Assembly: GCA_965216445.1 (NCBI GenBank)
Contig: OZ244166.1
Location: 2,294,001 to 2,358,000, forward strand
Direction of reading: 5' to 3'
Source: MA-ANB-1 sp965216445
GTDB taxonomy: Bacteria > Actinomycetota > Acidimicrobiia > Spongiisociales > ZC4RG35
Length of the DNA: 64,000 nt
Shown here: in pieces, positions 56,048 to 64,000 of the stretch
How positions within the stretch are numbered: the stretch's first letter is position 1
How the letters are laid out: each line of letters begins with the position of its first letter
Notes under the pieces: model-generated
Database searches by the model: none
Told to the model about the DNA's origin: nothing
What the model saw: only the letters and a program-made list of their open reading frames with translations
Made by a program: the position numbers and the translations under genes

Positions 56048-56928
56048 AGGGGGATACGATTCTTGGCGTCCGTGTCGCGAGGTCGTGGACAGCCATCTAC
56101 ACCCGAGGCTTGCCGGCCGAAACGGGTCAGCGACGCCGCGACGAGATTGAATCAGACATTTGGGAACACCTTGACCATCCGCTGACACCGTCCCGAGCCA
56201 TCTTGGGACGATGCCTGCGGGGCATCCCGGCCGACGTGTGGTGGCGATATCGCACGCTGCTCGAAAGTCGAGCAGACCGGGAAAGGAACCAAGGAATGCT
56301 CAGCAACATAAAACAGAACTGGTGGATAGCCGTCGTCATCGCCCAGGCAACACTGGGCCTGCTGGCGGCTGGCTCGACATCGTGGGGATTGGGTGCCAAC
56401 TCCACACCCGAACACACCGCGTTCAGGGTTATGGCGATCGTCACCGGAGTGATCACCTCTGGGGTGCTTTTGGCCGGCCTCGCCACCCTGAGACGAAACA
56501 TGCGGGCAGGGTCCTGGATGATCGTGATCGCCAGCGTCCCCACCCTCCTCACACTGCTCGTGCTCAACCCCGTCGCACTGCTGGCTCTGATCACCGTCGT
56601 CGGCGGAACCTGGACCGGCAACCTCACCCTTGCCAGGCAGCCTACGGGAATCGACCTCTCCCAGCCCACCGGCAGCCCAACACCCACGCGCGGCGGATCT
56701 TGGTACAAGTGGCTTATCGCAGCTCTGCTGCTCTTTGGAGTCGGATTCGCCGTGCTCATCGCGTTCGACGGCACCCAGAACACCGCCATCGACGGGTTCA
56801 AGTGGATCGTCTGGATACTTAGCTGGGCCGCCGGGGCTGCAACTGCCGCAATAGGTATGACGCTCGGCATCGCCCGACTCATAGCTCGCCACCGCACGCG
56901 GCCCGCCGAACACGTCACAACAACGTAG
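56044..56928 (+). CDS. Membrane protein controlled by PadR, unknown function
   Basis: The 294-residue product has a soluble N-terminal part of about 90 residues containing WTAIYTRGLPAETGQRRRDEIESDIWEH, similar to N-terminal segments of membrane proteins found beside PadR genes, then six hydrophobic helices to residue ~285. The start is a GTG overlapping the padR stop (GTGA). No catalytic motif is seen; by context it may be a sensor or effector of envelope stress. Confidence 0.8.
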   Translation: MKGDTILGVRVARSWTAIYTRGLPAETGQRRRDEIESDIWEHLDHPLTPSRAILGRCLRGIPADVWWRYRTLLESRADRERNQGMLSNIKQNWWIAVVIAQATLGLLAAGSTSWGLGANSTPEHTAFRVMAIVTGVITSGVLLAGLATLRRNMRAGSWMIVIASVPTLLTLLVLNPVALLALITVVGGTWTGNLTLARQPTGIDLSQPTGSPTPTRGGSWYKWLIAALLLFGVGFAVLIAFDGTQNTAIDGFKWIVWILSWAAGAATAAIGMTLGIARLIARHRTRPAEHVTTT

Positions 56929-56945
56929 AAAGGCGACCGGATGCG

Positions 56946-56976
56946 TGAGACCCCCCAAACAGTTTGGGGGGTCTCA
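56946..56976. other. Strong hairpin after the PadR operon
   Basis: A perfect 14-bp stem (TGAGACCCCCCAAA and its complement) with a 3 nt loop lies 18 nt after the membrane protein stop. On the plus strand it is followed by AAACTG rather than T residues, so it is a terminator-like hairpin without a U-tract. Confidence 0.6.
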
Positions 56977-57090
56977 AAACTGAGGTGCGGACATGTCTCC
57001 GCCTGGCGATAACGCTGACTATTGGAGCATGTTCTGCCTGAGTCGCCGCGCAATCCAAAACGAGCCACATTCTTATTGGGCAGTTCGTGG

Positions 57091-57140
57091 TCACCTGGCT
57101 GCCCGCGTAGCGCAGAATGCCGGTTACGGGCTGGTTTCGA
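57091..57140. repeat. Direct repeat, copy 2, overlapping the cupin 3' end
   Basis: This copy pairs with 55575-55628 (shared 18-mer at 57108-57125). It overlaps the last codons of the convergent cupin gene. Confidence 0.7.
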
Positions 57141-57699
57141 ACGGGTTGGGCTTGTATCCGAATCGTCGACCCAGCCATGCGAGTGACGGCATCAACAGGC
57201 CCGGCAATCCAGCTTCTCGGGTTGCCCCTGGGGTTTCGTACTCGACAACTGCCAGTTGGAGGATGGGTGGAAATCCCGTGAACCGACTGACCTTCCCATC
57301 TTCCATGAGCCGGGCAACGACGACCCCCAGATGGACAGGGTCAGTCTCTGGGGTTGGTCCCTCCGGTCCGAAGACAGTTTCTACGTTTACAGCTAGTTGG
57401 TCAGTGCCGATGTTGGTGAAGCCGTGGACGTTGCCGGGCGGCACTTCGACATAGTCTCCCGGGCCGGCTTCGCCAATCGTCCGCCCATTCCGATACTTCA
57501 TGTGTCCGGAAACGACGCTGAATGTCTCGGTGAACCCGTCATGGATGTGAGGGCCGAATCCTTTGACTCCCGGCCCTCCGCCTGGCTCAACGGTCATGCG
57601 AACCCGATAACGGTCGCCGGTCTCCGCAGGAGTTGCAATGAATTCCATGGTCTCTTTTCCTAAGTTCAGAACTGACCCGGGTTCAACCAGAAAACGCAT
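57124..57699 (-). CDS. Cupin-domain protein
   Basis: The 191-residue product has one cupin barrel: GFGPHIHDGFTETFSVVSG (motif 1 with His-x-His and Glu) and GDYVEVPPGNVHGFTNIG (motif 2 with His). A C-terminal ~70-residue helical part ends RRFGYKPNPFETSP. The start is the ATG at 57699, which has GGAGG 6 nt upstream; the longer open frame is antisense. The metal site looks complete, so an enzymatic or sensing role is possible, but the substrate is unknown. Confidence 0.85.
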   Translation of the reverse strand: MRFLVEPGSVLNLGKETMEFIATPAETGDRYRVRMTVEPGGGPGVKGFGPHIHDGFTETFSVVSGHMKYRNGRTIGEAGPGDYVEVPPGNVHGFTNIGTDQLAVNVETVFGPEGPTPETDPVHLGVVVARLMEDGKVSRFTGFPPILQLAVVEYETPGATREAGLPGLLMPSLAWLGRRFGYKPNPFETSP

Positions 57700-57799
57700 C
57701 CAATCCTCCCAAGACGAAACTACACCTTTCGGCCAGACCGCCACGAGTGAGCAGCAAATAGCGGCACATATGTCGTGGTTGGCTGGGTAGCTTCGACGC

Positions 57800-58282
57800 A
57801 TGCCAGACGGATTTTTCTTCCTTACATTTGCTGGTCTTGGTGTTTCCCTGGCTGGGTTCGCTGGACTGATCCATGCCCTGGACCGCAGCGATAGCGCAGA
57901 CAACCCTGAGACCAAGTGGCTTATCCGCAACATTGTCATGGGCGGGTTCACCGTGGCGCTGGCCGGGCTGCTCACGTGGCCGGTGTACGGGTTCACTCAG
58001 GATGTGGATACAACGGTGCGGATAGTCTCGGCCTACTTCGTCGCCGGCCTAGTCCGCCAGCTCGCTGTGGATGCGAGGCCTGGACCGGCCTGGCCAAACG
58101 ATACCCGCCGCAAGGTCTTCCTAGGCATCGGAGTTGCGCTTGCGGTCGTGGCTGTAATCAACGTTTTTGTTGCATCAGTAGCCCTACTGGAACTGCTGTT
58201 CTTCTTGGCAATCGGGGGCCCGATCGGCACCTTCATCAGAGCCATCGGCGATCTCCACGACCCGGCGGAGGCGAGCGCATAA
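57800..58282 (+). CDS. Four-helix membrane protein, unknown function
   Basis: I do not recognise this family. The 160-residue product has four hydrophobic helices (about residues 5-25, 44-64, 77-90 and 108-148, the last long enough for two spans) and a short hydrophilic loop RPGPAWPNDTRRK. It diverges from the cupin gene with 100 bp between them. It lies inside the segment bounded by nucS sequences. Confidence 0.65.
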   Translation: MPDGFFFLTFAGLGVSLAGFAGLIHALDRSDSADNPETKWLIRNIVMGGFTVALAGLLTWPVYGFTQDVDTTVRIVSAYFVAGLVRQLAVDARPGPAWPNDTRRKVFLGIGVALAVVAVINVFVASVALLELLFFLAIGGPIGTFIRAIGDLHDPAEASA

Positions 58283-58371
58283 CGGCACTTCTCGCTCGGG
58301 GCCGCGAGCGTGAGACGAGCAATCAGGTGACCAAAGTCTCAAAACGGATTGGTGCGCTATGAGGGGTGGCT

Positions 58372-58521
58372 CTACCAATTCAGCGGTTTCGATGCATTCC
58401 CATCCGAGTGAATGGCAAGCGTTCCGTCGGCTTTGACCATGATCAAACGAGTGGCCTCGGGGAGGTGGGCGGTGAGGCGCCCTGAGTAGTCGACAGTGCA
58501 ACGGGCGATGACAAGTCTCAT
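58372..58521 (-). pseudogene. 5' fragment of a second nucS
   Basis: These 50 codons encode exactly the first 49 residues of NucS (MRLVIARCTVDYSGRL ... SKPLNW), then TAG. Amino acid identity with the intact gene at 54817-55485 is complete over 49 residues, but the DNA differs at many third codon positions. Similarity continues into the upstream flank (GGCGAGGGTAA region). The match stops abruptly after the Trp codon. It looks like a remnant of a related lineage's nucS left by recombination. Confidence 0.9.
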
Positions 58522-58702
58522 AGTCTCTGGTGGGCGAGGGTAATCCATAGCCACCCGCTGCCCGACCTCCCGCTTGTCGTGCAGCTGACCAGCCCAGAAT
58601 GCTCGAGGACGGGTCGGCGATGAAGTCGAACGATCCGCGCAGATACCGCAGAACGAAGGTTATCGGTCAGTCCGAATCGGCTTGAATGGGATCGAACAAT
58701 GC
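58522..58702. other. Spacer upstream of the nucS fragment
   Basis: The first ~45 nt match the region upstream of intact nucS. The rest shows no gene or clear signal. Confidence 0.5.
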
Positions 58703-59902
58703 CTATCGGTTCAGCACAGGCGGACCGTGCACGGCGAGTTGTTCAATTAGAGCAACCACGTCGCTAGCTGGGGGCATCTCCTCTATTTCGGCTTGCAGCC
58801 TCCTGGCATTGGCCTTGTAAGTTGGGTTGTCGATCACATTTTCGATTCGCTGTCGCAGCTGAATGTCTAGCTGATCTGGGGAGACCATCACACCAGCGCC
58901 CACCGATTGAATTCGGCTCGCCTGGTACATCTGGTCGGCTGCCAGTGGCACGACCACCGCTGGAGTCCCAGTTGCGAGAGCCGCGACCGTCGATCCCCAC
59001 CCGCCATGGTGGACAACCGCCGTTGCCATAGAAAGGAGCCGGTCCATCGACGCCCAAGACGTCTTTGTAAGACGGGGATCGTCGACACCGAGATCGAATG
59101 GGGTGACCGCCACCACTTGCAATCCCGCTGCATCCGCCTCCAGTGCTGCAACTACCGCTCGGCGGTAGAGATCAGCCGTGCCGAAGAGAGTCCCGAGAGT
59201 TATCACAAGTATGGGTTGATCCTCACCTAGCTGTTCAAGCCATGCCTCATCTGGTGCAGGCGTGCGGTGGATCTCAGGACGCATCGGATGCGACGTATGT
59301 GACCGCCAATCGTGGGGCCAGGCTCCCAAACTGGGTGGCTCCATCGTTAGAAAGAACGTTCGGTCGTACGGCTCTTCATCGAGAAGCAGGTCGGCCTCGG
59401 GCAACCCGACAGACTCTCTCAGAGATCGTTCCGTGGCCAAGACATCTTCGAAGAACGCCCGACGATGATCGGGGTCGAAGGGAAGCCTGCCAGGAAGCCA
59501 ACCAACCCGCACACCACTCCCAACCGAACCCCAGGGAATCCCAGCCATCTCAGCAGCGACCATCCCGCCGATCTCAATAGGGTCGACCAGCATCACATCT
59601 GGCCGCTCCTTTTGGAAGACTTTCTGGAACGATTCGAGAACCACGGGTGGCGCATCTTCGAGCATTGCCTTCAGGAGTCTCTCTTGTACCTCGCGCGGTT
59701 CGCTGACGTCGCCCTTGGCCGAAGTCTGGGTGTAGTCAGGTCCAACTGCGAGATGGTCCAAACCGTGAGCACTGATAACCGACCCATAGGACTCGGAAAC
59801 GCAGAAAACAACACTGTGTCCCGCATCCTTCAATGCATTTGCAAGCGGGATCAACGGGAAAAAGTGACCATGACCTGGAATCAAAGAAAACCAAACTCTC
59901 AA
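58703..59902 (-). CDS. GT1-family glycosyltransferase (UGT/MGT type)
   Basis: The 399-residue product is a GT-B fold enzyme: LIPGHGHFFPLIPLANAL at the N-terminus and the donor-binding block VVHHGGWGSTVAALATGTP with PAVVVPLAADQMYQA near residues 305-335. Such enzymes glycosylate sterols, lipids or macrolides. The start is a TTG (59902) with GGGAG 7 nt upstream; the open frame continues to 60034 but has no homologous sequence there. The acceptor is unknown. Confidence 0.87.
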   Translation of the reverse strand: MRVWFSLIPGHGHFFPLIPLANALKDAGHSVVFCVSESYGSVISAHGLDHLAVGPDYTQTSAKGDVSEPREVQERLLKAMLEDAPPVVLESFQKVFQKERPDVMLVDPIEIGGMVAAEMAGIPWGSVGSGVRVGWLPGRLPFDPDHRRAFFEDVLATERSLRESVGLPEADLLLDEEPYDRTFFLTMEPPSLGAWPHDWRSHTSHPMRPEIHRTPAPDEAWLEQLGEDQPILVITLGTLFGTADLYRRAVVAALEADAAGLQVVAVTPFDLGVDDPRLTKTSWASMDRLLSMATAVVHHGGWGSTVAALATGTPAVVVPLAADQMYQASRIQSVGAGVMVSPDQLDIQLRQRIENVIDNPTYKANARRLQAEIEEMPPASDVVALIEQLAVHGPPVLNR

Positions 59903-60046
59903 CCCACATCTCCCGATCGTTGACTCAAGCGCACTTGGAATACCCAGAGGAACCGTAATCAATCGATGCGATGCTGCGCGGCACGCCCCAACATCCACGC
60001 GCAACGCGAATACCAGATTGGTTTGCTCTCTCAAACCTGGAGAGTC

Positions 60047-60517
60047 TCAGTCCCCTTCCGACCCAAGCCTTCGGTTTGGAGCAGGATCCCCATGAGACTT
60101 CGTCGTTGGCAGAGGAGTCTCTTTTGTGGGGCGGGAGAAGACGAACCAGATCGCGTACAACCAGACCACACCGAGCACGGTCCGAATCAAACTGCTGTCG
60201 ATGAGAAACACCACCGAGGCACCAAGCGAGAGAGTTATCGCTACCGCAGCCGACCACTTCATTCGGCGGGTCAAACCGCCCTGGTACGCGTTGACCATCC
60301 TGCCGAAATACTTGTGGTTCACCAACCACCTGTGCAACGTGTCTGACGACCGGGCAAAGAAAAACGCCGACAGAATCACGAAGTCGAAGGTGGGGATACC
60401 GGGTATGAACGAGACCGCAGCGAACGCCAGACAGACCAAGCCAAGCAGCAGATAAACACCACGAAGGAGAAGACTGCGGGGCTTCGTGGGAAGGGCGTTT
60501 TCGACGGGCATGGCCAT
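60047..60517 (-). CDS. DUF454 (YbaN-like) membrane protein
   Basis: The 156-residue product has the DUF454 signature FIPGIPTFDFVILSAFFFAR and SSDTLHRWLVNHKYFGRMV between two pairs of membrane helices, and a longer hydrophilic C-terminus than usual. The function is unknown. It is 12-145 nt upstream of the glycosyltransferase depending on that gene's start, and divergent from the aldolase gene. Confidence 0.88.
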   Translation of the reverse strand: MAMPVENALPTKPRSLLLRGVYLLLGLVCLAFAAVSFIPGIPTFDFVILSAFFFARSSDTLHRWLVNHKYFGRMVNAYQGGLTRRMKWSAAVAITLSLGASVVFLIDSSLIRTVLGVVWLYAIWFVFSRPTKETPLPTTKSHGDPAPNRRLGSEGD

Positions 60518-60622
60518 TGGCCAGCGAAGTTAAAGAGGATCGAGTCCGACAGCCAGTCGGAAAACTGGTGTCAACGGGTTCTGGGCATCATGTTCGGTTC
60601 CCGACCGCTTTAGTATCTGGCT

Positions 60623-61651
60623 GTGCCTATCGCATCTCCTGACAAATACCGTGCCATGCTTGACGCAGCCCGCGACGGAGGCTGGGCTCTCCCTGCGATA
60701 AACATCACCTCATCGACAACCGCTCTTGCAGCCCTCGAGGGCTTCTCTGAAGCTGAATCCGACGGAATCCTCCAGATTTCTTACGGAGGCGCGGAGTTCG
60801 CGTCGGGCCAATCACACAAGTCGATGAGCGTTGGAGCGATCGCCTTGGCCGAATTCATCTACGTCGTCGCCGATCAGTACCCGGCCAACATTGCATTGCA
60901 CACCGACCACTGCCCAGCCGATCGGGTTGACGGTTTCATCCGCCCCCTCCTCGAGACCAGCCGGGAGCGCTTCGCCAAGTACGGGAAACCAATGTTCCAG
61001 AGCCACATGCTTGACGCATCGGAACTGCCGATGGAGGAGAATCTGACTCTGGCAAGTGAGTTGCTCGAGAAGTGCTCCGAAGTCGACATCATCCTGGAGT
61101 TGGAGATTGGGATCGTTGGTGGCGTCGAAGACGCGACCGACAACACCGACATCGACAAGTCGAAGATGTATACGTCACCCGAAGACATGGTTCGTGTCTC
61201 GGAGGTTCTCGGCACGTTCGACCGAGGAAGGTATCTGCTTGCCGCGGTATTCGGGAATGTCCATGGCGCCTACAAACCCGGTGCGGTGCAGCTGGACCCG
61301 CAAATCCTCAAGGACGGTCAGGAGGCCGTAGAGGCTCGGTTCGGCTCCGATGCGAGGCACTACCTCGTGTTCCACGGGGGTAGCGGTTCGTCTCTCGAAG
61401 AAATCCACGAAACAATCGAATATGGCGTGGTCAAGATGAACATCGATACCGACTGTCAGTACGCATACACGCGACCCATCGTGGACCACTTCATGACCAA
61501 CTATGACGGAGTGTTGAAGGTCGACGGTGAGGTCGGCAACAAGAAGGTGTATGACCCGAGGTCATACATGCGAAAGGCCGAGGTCGGGATGGCAAACCGC
61601 GTGGTGCAGGCGGCAACAGCACTCAAATCAGCTGGAAAAACTCTCGGCTGA
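60623..61651 (+). CDS. fbaA: Fructose-bisphosphate aldolase, class II
   Basis: The 342-residue product has the zinc site HTDHCPADR (two His), ELEIGIVGGVED (Glu), NVHGAYKPG (His) and HGGSGSS (His plus phosphate loop), and VKMNIDTDCQYAYTRP. It cleaves fructose-1,6-bisphosphate in glycolysis. Start is GTG at 60623. The stop overlaps the nhaA start as TGATG. Confidence 0.95.
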   Translation: MPIASPDKYRAMLDAARDGGWALPAINITSSTTALAALEGFSEAESDGILQISYGGAEFASGQSHKSMSVGAIALAEFIYVVADQYPANIALHTDHCPADRVDGFIRPLLETSRERFAKYGKPMFQSHMLDASELPMEENLTLASELLEKCSEVDIILELEIGIVGGVEDATDNTDIDKSKMYTSPEDMVRVSEVLGTFDRGRYLLAAVFGNVHGAYKPGAVQLDPQILKDGQEAVEARFGSDARHYLVFHGGSGSSLEEIHETIEYGVVKMNIDTDCQYAYTRPIVDHFMTNYDGVLKVDGEVGNKKVYDPRSYMRKAEVGMANRVVQAATALKSAGKTLG

Positions 61652-63009
61652 TGGCGGATCGGGAGCACTACACCTGGGCGAACTCAGAGCGCCTGATTCC
61701 GAAGACCTTTGTCCGGCCCTTCATTCGTTTCACCCGGATCGAGGCGTCCTCAGGAATCGTTCTCCTGATCTCTGCAGTGATCGCGATCGTGTGGGCGAAC
61801 TCGCCTTATTCCGACATCTATTTCTCGATCCTGGACGAGCACCTAACAATCGAATTCGGCGCATTCCACTTTGATGAGTCGGTCCTCCACATCATCAACG
61901 ATGGGCTCATGGCCATCTTCTTCTTTGTTGTCGGCCTCGAGATCAAGCGAGAAATCGTCCTCGGCGACCTCCGTGATCCCAAGACCGCGGCTCTTCCTGT
62001 CATGGCAGCACTCGGCGGAATGGTGGTTCCGGCAGCGATATATCTCGCATTCAACGCCGGGACCGATGCATCGCAGGGTTGGGGAATCCCGATGGCGACC
62101 GACATTGCGTTTGCTATCGGAATCGTCGCTCTGCTCGGAACTCGCGTGCCACCCGGCGCCAAGCTGTTCTTGTTGGCATTGGCCATTGCCGACGACATCG
62201 GAGCGATCTCCGTGATCGCAATCTTCTACACCGATGACCTCAGCATCACGTATTTGTCGGCCGCGATCGGGGGCCTGGTACTGGTCTGGATCGCCTCGAG
62301 GGTGAACATCCGGGCCCTCATCTTCTACATACCGTTGGGCCTGATCATTTGGTACTTCACACTCGAGTCGGGCGTCCACGCCACCCTCGCTGGCGTTGCC
62401 CTCGGCTTTCTGACTCCTGCACAGCCCTATTACAAGGCCCGTGAGTTCGACGAGCGCGCCCGGGCGGCATTGGACCAATTCCCGCTTGAACCGGAATCAC
62501 CGGCGGCTCAGGAGCGTGCCGAGCACGAAGTCGTGACGATGATCCAAACTGCACAGGAGTCGATCTCCCCGCTGAGCCGGCTGGAGCACAACCTGGTTGG
62601 CTGGAGCTCATACTTCATTGTTCCCCTCTTCGCCCTGGCCAACGCCGGGATCGACTTCCGGGACACGTCGATCGGAGAAGCAGCCACGTCAGCCATCGCA
62701 CTTGGTGTTTCAGCAGGATTGGTCGTGGGCAAGATCGTCGGCATTTCGCTGTTCACTTACGCTGCCGTCCGCTTTGGAATGGGCAAGCTCCCCAAGGGCA
62801 CAACGTGGAATCATGTCTTCGGCCTCGCTGCCGTTGCGGGTATCGGGTTCACGGTCTCGTTGTTTGTAGCGGGCCTGGCCTTCGACGACCCGCACCAGAT
62901 TGATCTAGCCAAAGTGGGCATCTTTGTGGGCTCGCTGGTCGCCGGTGTGGTTGGCTCGGCCATCCTGCTTCGGAGCAAAGAGCCGGAACCCGCCGTTTCC
63001 CTCGAATGA
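61651..63009 (+). CDS. nhaA: Na+/H+ antiporter NhaA
   Basis: The 452-residue product has 11-12 membrane helices. The active-site region MATDIAFAIGIVALLG and LALAIADDIGAISVIAIFYT contains the two consecutive aspartates (E. coli Asp163-164). A hydrophilic insert of ~50 residues (about 255-305) lies in the middle. It exchanges cytoplasmic sodium for protons, and would fit life in saline or alkaline conditions. It is coupled to fbaA and to the small zinc-ribbon gene (ATGA). Confidence 0.95.
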   Translation: MADREHYTWANSERLIPKTFVRPFIRFTRIEASSGIVLLISAVIAIVWANSPYSDIYFSILDEHLTIEFGAFHFDESVLHIINDGLMAIFFFVVGLEIKREIVLGDLRDPKTAALPVMAALGGMVVPAAIYLAFNAGTDASQGWGIPMATDIAFAIGIVALLGTRVPPGAKLFLLALAIADDIGAISVIAIFYTDDLSITYLSAAIGGLVLVWIASRVNIRALIFYIPLGLIIWYFTLESGVHATLAGVALGFLTPAQPYYKAREFDERARAALDQFPLEPESPAAQERAEHEVVTMIQTAQESISPLSRLEHNLVGWSSYFIVPLFALANAGIDFRDTSIGEAATSAIALGVSAGLVVGKIVGISLFTYAAVRFGMGKLPKGTTWNHVFGLAAVAGIGFTVSLFVAGLAFDDPHQIDLAKVGIFVGSLVAGVVGSAILLRSKEPEPAVSLE

Positions 63010-63200
63010 GGAACCCACCGAGGAAGTACGACTGCGTGGAGTGCGGAGGGACCGCACACCTCATCAGCTTCCTACCGGAAAACGAAGACATCGACGAGGG
63101 CACTCCGCTGGCCTACAGGTGCTCCGATTGCATGGACAGATTCGACGTTGTTTGGGAACCGGGCGACGGGGACGGGCTCAAGCCCAGCGATGCACTCTGA
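63006..63200 (+). CDS. Small zinc-ribbon protein, unknown
   Basis: The 64-residue product has two CxxC pairs (YDCVECGGTAH and YRCSDCMDRFD) separated by ~28 residues, and an acidic tail. It starts in an ATGA overlap with nhaA and overlaps the convergent exonuclease gene by 23 nt at its end. It resembles small actinobacterial zinc-finger proteins; its role is unknown. Confidence 0.75.
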   Translation: MRNPPRKYDCVECGGTAHLISFLPENEDIDEGTPLAYRCSDCMDRFDVVWEPGDGDGLKPSDAL

Positions 63201-64000
63201 TCGAGTCCGGGTCCACCCCGAGTTTGCTGAGGAAGTCCATGAACCGTTGCCGCGGGACCCCTTTCCACTCCAGATCGGCAAGTTCTTCGGCGATCGGTAC
63301 GTCGAGCCGCAACGTCGTGAGCTCCCTGTACAGAAGCGCCTCTTCACGTCTGGTGGCGAGGGTCTCGGCCAGTTTGTCCGCAGAGCGAACTTTGAGACCC
63401 CATTCGGAAGCTGAGTCAGGAATCATTTCCAGCCGCCCGAACTTCGCGAGGACCGTCGAGCTCGATTTGGCGCCCCAGCCCGGAAGACCGGGAACCGCGT
63501 CGGCCGTGTCCCCTACCAAGGCCAGATAGTCGGGGATGGACTCGGGGTGTATTCCGAATTTCTCGACAACGGCACTCTCGTCGAGAAACTTCTGCTCGCG
63601 CCGGTTGTAGGTCACAATCTCGTTGCCTATCACCGCCTGGCACAAGTCTTTGTCGGGTGTGCAGATGACAACCTGCTCAACGTCGTCAACCCATCGAACG
63701 GCCGCCGCCGCCAGCGTGTCGTCGGCCTCGAACTCGATGTTTCGCCAAACCACAACGCCGATTGCCTCCAGTGCCTCTTCGGCCAGCGGAAACTGCGACA
63801 GAAGGACCTCATCCATACCCGCTGAACTCTTGTACGCCGGGAACATTTCGTTTCGAAACGACTCAATCACTGTGTCGAAACTTGCTCCGAGATGCGTCAC
63901 TCCTGGTTCTCGCAGTAGCTGTAGCGTCGAGTCGATAATTCCGATGGTGGCCCGAATATCTTGACCAGAGGAAGAGACGATCGTGTCTTTGCGTCCGAAG
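63178..64000 (-). CDS. 5'-3' exonuclease, FEN/PIN domain (partial)
   Basis: The frame stays open to the right edge, so the N-terminus is missing. Visible are RNATIG-like DIRATIGIIDSTLQLLREPG, ASFDTVIESFRNEMFPAYKS, FEADDTLAAAAV, VICTPDKDLCQAV, and the helix-hairpin-helix DYLALVGDTADAVPGLPGWG. These match the stand-alone 5' nuclease related to the DNA polymerase I N-domain. No polymerase domain follows, as the gene ends at 63178. It would process RNA primers or flaps. Confidence 0.92.
   Translation of the reverse strand, partial: FGRKDTIVSSSGQDIRATIGIIDSTLQLLREPGVTHLGASFDTVIESFRNEMFPAYKSSAGMDEVLLSQFPLAEEALEAIGVVVWRNIEFEADDTLAAAAVRWVDDVEQVVICTPDKDLCQAVIGNEIVTYNRREQKFLDESAVVEKFGIHPESIPDYLALVGDTADAVPGLPGWGAKSSSTVLAKFGRLEMIPDSASEWGLKVRSADKLAETLATRREEALLYRELTTLRLDVPIAEELADLEWKGVPRQRFMDFLSKLGVDPDSIRVHRWA

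Noticed and set aside
57767..57782. AGCGGCACATATGTCG near the cupin promoter as another copy of the glmS/rpoC palindrome
   Set aside because: It matches only partly, its arms do not pair fully and its position is upstream of genes, unlike the other two.
58592..58640. Third copy of the PadR-flanking direct repeat (CAGAATGC...ACGGGTC)
   Set aside because: Only short scattered matches to the core are present, too few to call a copy.

Overview
The window comes from a mid-GC actinobacterium. The markers are a WhiB-family iron-sulfur regulator, the actinobacterial mismatch endonuclease NucS, a short adenylate kinase without a zinc lid, many GTG/TTG starts and near-leaderless promoters. A deep-branching class such as Acidimicrobiia fits best, but no 16S gene is present to confirm it.

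Layout. (1) 1-12.9 kb: a housekeeping run on the minus strand reads coaA, a YIP1-like membrane gene, truA, rplM, rpsI, glmM, glmS, acpS, nnr, alr, a P1-family hydrolase, tsaE and tsaB (cut by the window edge). It covers CoA, ribosome, UDP-GlcNAc, peptidoglycan, NAD(P)HX repair and t6A tRNA functions. plsC and a lysine-rich membrane protein run divergently on the plus strand and end at a bidirectional terminator. (2) 12.9-43.2 kb: the rpoB-rpoC, str, S10, spc and alpha gene clusters, all on the minus strand, mostly with 1-8 nt overlaps. The order is rpoB, rpoC, rpsL, rpsG, fusA, tuf, rpsJ through rpsC, rplP through secY, adk, map, then rpmJ, rpsM, rpsK, rpsD, rpoA, rplQ. Between map and rpmJ, where infA is normally found, lies a 2.5 kb plus-strand insert with a frameshifted secreted serine-protease gene and a small membrane protein; infA is not in the window. 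(3) 43.4-55.5 kb: Crp-like regulator, VanW/YoaR-like envelope protein, MFS transporter, Hsp20, a RimB-RimK-M14 deacylase operon, WhiB, acyl-CoA dehydrogenase, site-2 protease, M20 dipeptidase, TrmL and NucS. (4) 55.5-58.6 kb: an accessory stretch with a PadR regulator and membrane partner, a cupin and a membrane protein. It is bounded by nucS and a 5' fragment of a second, diverged nucS. (5) 58.7-64 kb: glycosyltransferase, DUF454 protein, class II aldolase, NhaA antiporter, zinc-ribbon protein and a 5'-3' exonuclease cut by the edge.

The most unusual features are the number of strong palindromic or GC-rich intergenic elements lodged inside the RNA polymerase and ribosomal-protein operons (secY-adk, rplX-rplN, rpsJ-rplC, rpsG-fusA, rpsL leader, rpoB-rpoC), one with a 23 bp duplication of the rpsJ end; the protease insert that splits spc from alpha; a very long acidic tail on ribosomal protein S3; a possible write/erase polyglutamylation operon (RimB, RimK, M14 deacylase); and the nucS 5' duplication flanking an accessory segment. 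All functional calls rest on reading the translations; no database search was run.
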